Shown here: in pieces, positions 61,463-64,000 of the stretch
Numbering within the stretch: the first letter of the stretch is position 1
Layout: each line of letters starts with the position of its first letter
Notes under the pieces: generated by a model
Seen by the model: only the letters and a program-made list of their open reading frames with translations
What the model was told of the DNA's origin: nothing
Databases searched by the model: none
Origin: Alicyclobacillus fructus
GTDB lineage: Bacteria; Bacillota; Bacilli; Alicyclobacillales; Alicyclobacillaceae
Reading direction: 5' to 3'
NCBI RefSeq assembly: GCF_017329605.1
Contig: NZ_JAFMTY010000001.1
Span: forward strand, 1-64,000
Length of the DNA stretch: 64,000 nucleotides
Made by a program: the position numbers and the translations under genes

Positions 61463-62505
61463 GGGCCATCCAGTACCAGCCGGACAGGCTGGACTTGCTC
61501 GATCAGACGCGACTGCCTCATCAGGCGGTCTTTATCACCTGCCGTTCCGCGAAAGACGTGTACGAGGCCATCCGCTCGATGCGGGTCCGAGGCGCACCGG
61601 CCATCGGCGCGGCGGCCGCGTTCGGCCTGGCGCTCGAGGCGCGTCGAATCGACCCGGCGGAGGTGCGAACGCGCCTACCGGAAGTCGCCGCGTGGATGAA
61701 GACCGCACGCCCGACCGCCGTCAATCTGATGCAGGCCGTCGACGAGATGATGGAGGCGCTGGAGAACGCGCCGCCGGGATCGGAGGCGGACGTTCTGTAC
61801 GAACGCGCGGTGGCCATCGCCGAACAAGATGTCCGGACCAACCGGCGCATCGGCGAGATCGGCGCCATGCGAATCGCTCGCCACGGCGGCCGCGTGTTGA
61901 CGCATTGCAACACGGGTTCCCTCGCAACGGTGGAATATGGAACGGCGCTTGGCATCTTACGGGCGATGCGCGACGCAGGCACCCTTGAGCACGTGTACGT
62001 GGACGAAACGCGCCCCTATCTGCAGGGGGCGCGCCTGACGGCATACGAGCTGCAAGAAGAGGGGATTCCGTTTGACATCATCACGGATTCGACCGCCGGC
62101 TTCGCGATGAAGCTCGGCTGGATTGACGCCGTGATCGTGGGAGCTGACCGAATCGCCCAAAATGGGGACACGGCGAACAAAATCGGGACCTACGCGCTCG
62201 CCGTGTTGGCGGCCTATCACGGGATCCCGTTTTACGTGGCGGCGCCCACCACGACGGTTGACCTCGCCACGCCGTGCGGCGATGCCATCCCGATTGAAGA
62301 GCGCAGTGCGGAGGAAGTGACACACTGGATGGGCAAGCCCGTGGCTCCGGAGGGCGCCTCGGCGCGGCACCTGGCTTTCGATGTCACGCCGAATCACCTG
62401 ATCACGGCCATCATCACCGAGGCGGGCGTGGCAGAGCCCCCGTATGCGGAGTCGCTGGCGCGGCTCTGCGAGAATCGTTACAGGAAGACGAAGTTGGAAG
62501 GATGA
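61459..62505 (+). CDS. mtnA: Methylthioribose-1-phosphate isomerase
   Basis: A 348-residue isomerase of the eIF2B-like family. It has RVRGAPAIGAAAAFGLAL, HCNTGSLATVEYGTALG with the active-site cysteine, and GADRIAQNGDTANKIGTY with the catalytic aspartate. It makes methylthioribulose-1-phosphate in methionine salvage. GTG 61459 overlaps the mtnP stop. Confidence 0.96.
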   Translation: MRAIQYQPDRLDLLDQTRLPHQAVFITCRSAKDVYEAIRSMRVRGAPAIGAAAAFGLALEARRIDPAEVRTRLPEVAAWMKTARPTAVNLMQAVDEMMEALENAPPGSEADVLYERAVAIAEQDVRTNRRIGEIGAMRIARHGGRVLTHCNTGSLATVEYGTALGILRAMRDAGTLEHVYVDETRPYLQGARLTAYELQEEGIPFDIITDSTAGFAMKLGWIDAVIVGADRIAQNGDTANKIGTYALAVLAAYHGIPFYVAAPTTTVDLATPCGDAIPIEERSAEEVTHWMGKPVAPEGASARHLAFDVTPNHLITAIITEAGVAEPPYAESLARLCENRYRKTKLEG

Positions 62506-62510
62506 GGCGA

Positions 62511-63827
62511 ATGGCACAGGAGCGCGCAGTCACGGTGCTCGAGGTCGGGGGTGCTATCGTGGACCGGCAGACGGTCTATCACGGGCCGGCGTACTTGGTG
62601 GTGGAAGGATCGACTATTGTCCGCCACGGCGAAGGGGAATATGTGCCCGAGCCCGGCGAGGCGGTCGTTCGGCGGTGGCGAAAGCGGGATCGAATCGCGA
62701 TTCCGGGCCTGGTGAATGCGCATGGACATGCGGCCATGACGCTGTTGCGCGGCGTCGGAGACGATCTGCCGCTCATGACCTGGCTTGAGGAGCGCATTTT
62801 CCCCATCGAGGCGCGCCTCACCCGCGAGTGCGTATACTGGGGCACGCAACTCGCTTGTTGGGAGATGCTTCTGTCGGGGACGACGGCTTATGCCGATATG
62901 TACATGATGATGGACGATGCGGCACAGGCGGCGACCGAATCCGGCATGCGGGCGCTTTTGTCCATCGGACTTGCCGCCGCGGATAAAGAAGTGCAGGCGG
63001 AGAAGCTTCAGGCGAGCCGCGCGTTTGTGCAGGCCTGGCATGGGACGGCGGATGGGCGCATTCAGGTCGCGCTTGGCCCACATGCGCCTTACACGTGTCC
63101 CGAGCCGTTTCTGGCGCAAATTGCCGATCTCGCCGCCGAACTCGGCGTCGGCATCCAGATTCACCTGAGCGAGACGCGCGGGGAAGTGGACCAGTTCCTT
63201 TCGCAGGAGGGTCTTACGCCCATCGGGCTGGCGGAGCGCGCTGGGCTGTTCCAAGTTCCGACGCTCGCGGCCCACTGCGTTCACGCGACGCAGAACGACA
63301 TCGAGATTTTGCGCGCCCACGATGTCCGCGTGGCTCACAACCCCCAGAGCAATCTGAAGCTGGGTTCCGGAATCATGCCGCTGCGGGACATGCTGATGCG
63401 CGGTGTGACGGTGGGGCTCGGCACCGACGGCGCAGCGAGCAACAACAACCTCGACATGTTCGAAGAACTTCGTCTGGCCGCGACCTTGCACAAGGGTGTG
63501 CAGGAAGATGCGACCGCCATTGACGCGGCAACCGCCTTCGCGCTCGCGACGGAGTGGGGCGCGCGCGCGCTGTTCCTGCCGGATGGCCACGGGACACTCC
63601 GTCCCGGGGCACCGTGTGATATTGTTCTGCTCGACGCGCGCTCGCCGCACTTCGCGCCATCCCACGATCTGCTGTCCGACGTCGTGTATGCCGCTGGGGC
63701 CGACGACGTGCGCGACGTGATCGTGGCGGGCGAGTGGGTGCTGCAAAACCGCGAACCCACCGCCCTGGACACGGAACGCATCCGCTACGAAGCCAGACGC
63801 CTTAAGTCGGCCCTGACCCAGGCTTAG
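62511..63827 (+). CDS. MTA / S-adenosylhomocysteine deaminase, amidohydrolase
   Basis: A 438-residue metal-dependent amidohydrolase. Metal ligands are in NAHGHAAMTLLRGV, HLSETRGEVDQF and AAHCVHATQND, and GTDGAASNNNLDMFEE carries the last aspartate. The closest characterised group is MTA/SAH deaminase. It acts on adenosine derivatives related to the MtnP substrate, which suits the operon. ATG 62511 is used; ATG 62502 overlaps the mtnA stop. Guanine-type or chlorohydrolase activity is the alternative. Confidence 0.88.
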   Translation: MAQERAVTVLEVGGAIVDRQTVYHGPAYLVVEGSTIVRHGEGEYVPEPGEAVVRRWRKRDRIAIPGLVNAHGHAAMTLLRGVGDDLPLMTWLEERIFPIEARLTRECVYWGTQLACWEMLLSGTTAYADMYMMMDDAAQAATESGMRALLSIGLAAADKEVQAEKLQASRAFVQAWHGTADGRIQVALGPHAPYTCPEPFLAQIADLAAELGVGIQIHLSETRGEVDQFLSQEGLTPIGLAERAGLFQVPTLAAHCVHATQNDIEILRAHDVRVAHNPQSNLKLGSGIMPLRDMLMRGVTVGLGTDGAASNNNLDMFEELRLAATLHKGVQEDATAIDAATAFALATEWGARALFLPDGHGTLRPGAPCDIVLLDARSPHFAPSHDLLSDVVYAAGADDVRDVIVAGEWVLQNREPTALDTERIRYEARRLKSALTQA

Positions 63828-63997
63828 TCGCGTTCCAGAGCGCTGTCGGTGCCGTCATCGGGATCCATCAACTTGTTGGGATCCAGCATGTCGGCCAGGG
63901 CGATGTCCATGTACGCCTCGAACACGAAGCGGCGGACGTCTTCGCGCAGGGCCTCCCGGTTGGTCCATTCGGGGAGCGTCTCATCGCGCTCTGTCAT
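63824..63997 (-). CDS. Small acidic hypothetical protein, start possibly outside the window
   Basis: A 57-residue frame, MTERDETLPEWTNREALRED and more, strongly acidic with a FVFEAYMDIALADML helix. It is convergent with the deaminase gene and overlaps its stop by four bases. Only three bases lie beyond its ATG, so the ribosome site cannot be seen and the gene may extend further. Unrecognised. Confidence 0.55.
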   Translation of the reverse strand: MTERDETLPEWTNREALREDVRRFVFEAYMDIALADMLDPNKLMDPDDGTDSALERD

Positions 63998-64000
63998 ATG

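Overview
The window is a stretch of core chromosome from a GC-rich, endospore-forming Firmicute. The gene order closely follows the Bacillus subtilis gudB-sleB-ypeB-cmk-ypfD-der-gpsA-spoIVA-mtrB-hepS-menG-hepT-ndk-cheR-aro-trp-tyrA-ypiB-ypjD-dapB-bshA-cca-birA-dinG region. Codon use is strongly GC-biased, and TTG and GTG starts are frequent. High GC together with sporulation genes, isolated menaquinone/heptaprenyl genes and a three-gene NHEJ set suggests Alicyclobacillus or a close relative. This is inference; no search was run. No prophage, insertion sequence or CRISPR array was seen.

Layout. 1-700: the 3' end of a ribosomal RNA operon (23S end, repeat-bearing spacer, 5S, tRNA-Leu, terminator). 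0.7-7.7 kb: ccpA, mecA, an atypical glutamate dehydrogenase, a small Cys-rich protein, the germination pair sleB-ypeB, and a PilZ protein. 7.7-16.3 kb: cmk-plsC, an S1-domain protein preceded by a possible leader peptide, a YphA-like membrane protein, der, plsY-gpsA, gcvH and spoIVA. 16.4-21.1 kb: an alcohol dehydrogenase, tRNA-Pro, mtrB (TRAP), hepS-menG-hepT and ndk. 21.1-33.4 kb is the more variable part: a patatin-like lipase, cheR, a DarB-like CBS protein, a GT51 glycosyltransferase, a free-standing lipoyl domain, several tiny membrane proteins, a MoxR/VWA pair, a LysM transglycosylase, a pseudouridine synthase and three tandem M42 peptidase genes.

33.4-42.7 kb is the aromatic amino acid block: aroC-aroB-aroH, then trpD-C-F-B-A behind its own promoter and TRAP-type leader, then DAHP synthase and tyrA. 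trpE and trpG are absent. 42.7-42.9 kb holds a strong promoter overlapped by a consensus catabolite-response element. It is followed within about 90 bases by a perfect terminator, which suggests a CcpA-controlled small RNA. 43-54 kb: a helicase-associated-domain protein, ypiB, YitT- and YkvI-type membrane proteins, uppP, ylbJ, mazG-type ypjD, dapB, bshA, cca and birA. 54-60.6 kb: a TPR protein, dinG, ku, and separate divergent LigD ligase and polymerase genes. 60.6-64 kb: the methionine-salvage genes mtnP-mtnA and an MTA/SAH deaminase, then a small acidic gene reaching the window edge.

How the parts connect. Two regulators encoded here have likely targets in the same window. TRAP (mtrB) has a target-like run of GAG triplets over the trpD ribosome-binding site, split by a hairpin. 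CcpA has a consensus operator on the putative small-RNA promoter. These two, and an M42 paralog that lacks catalytic and metal-binding residues, are the observations most worth checking.
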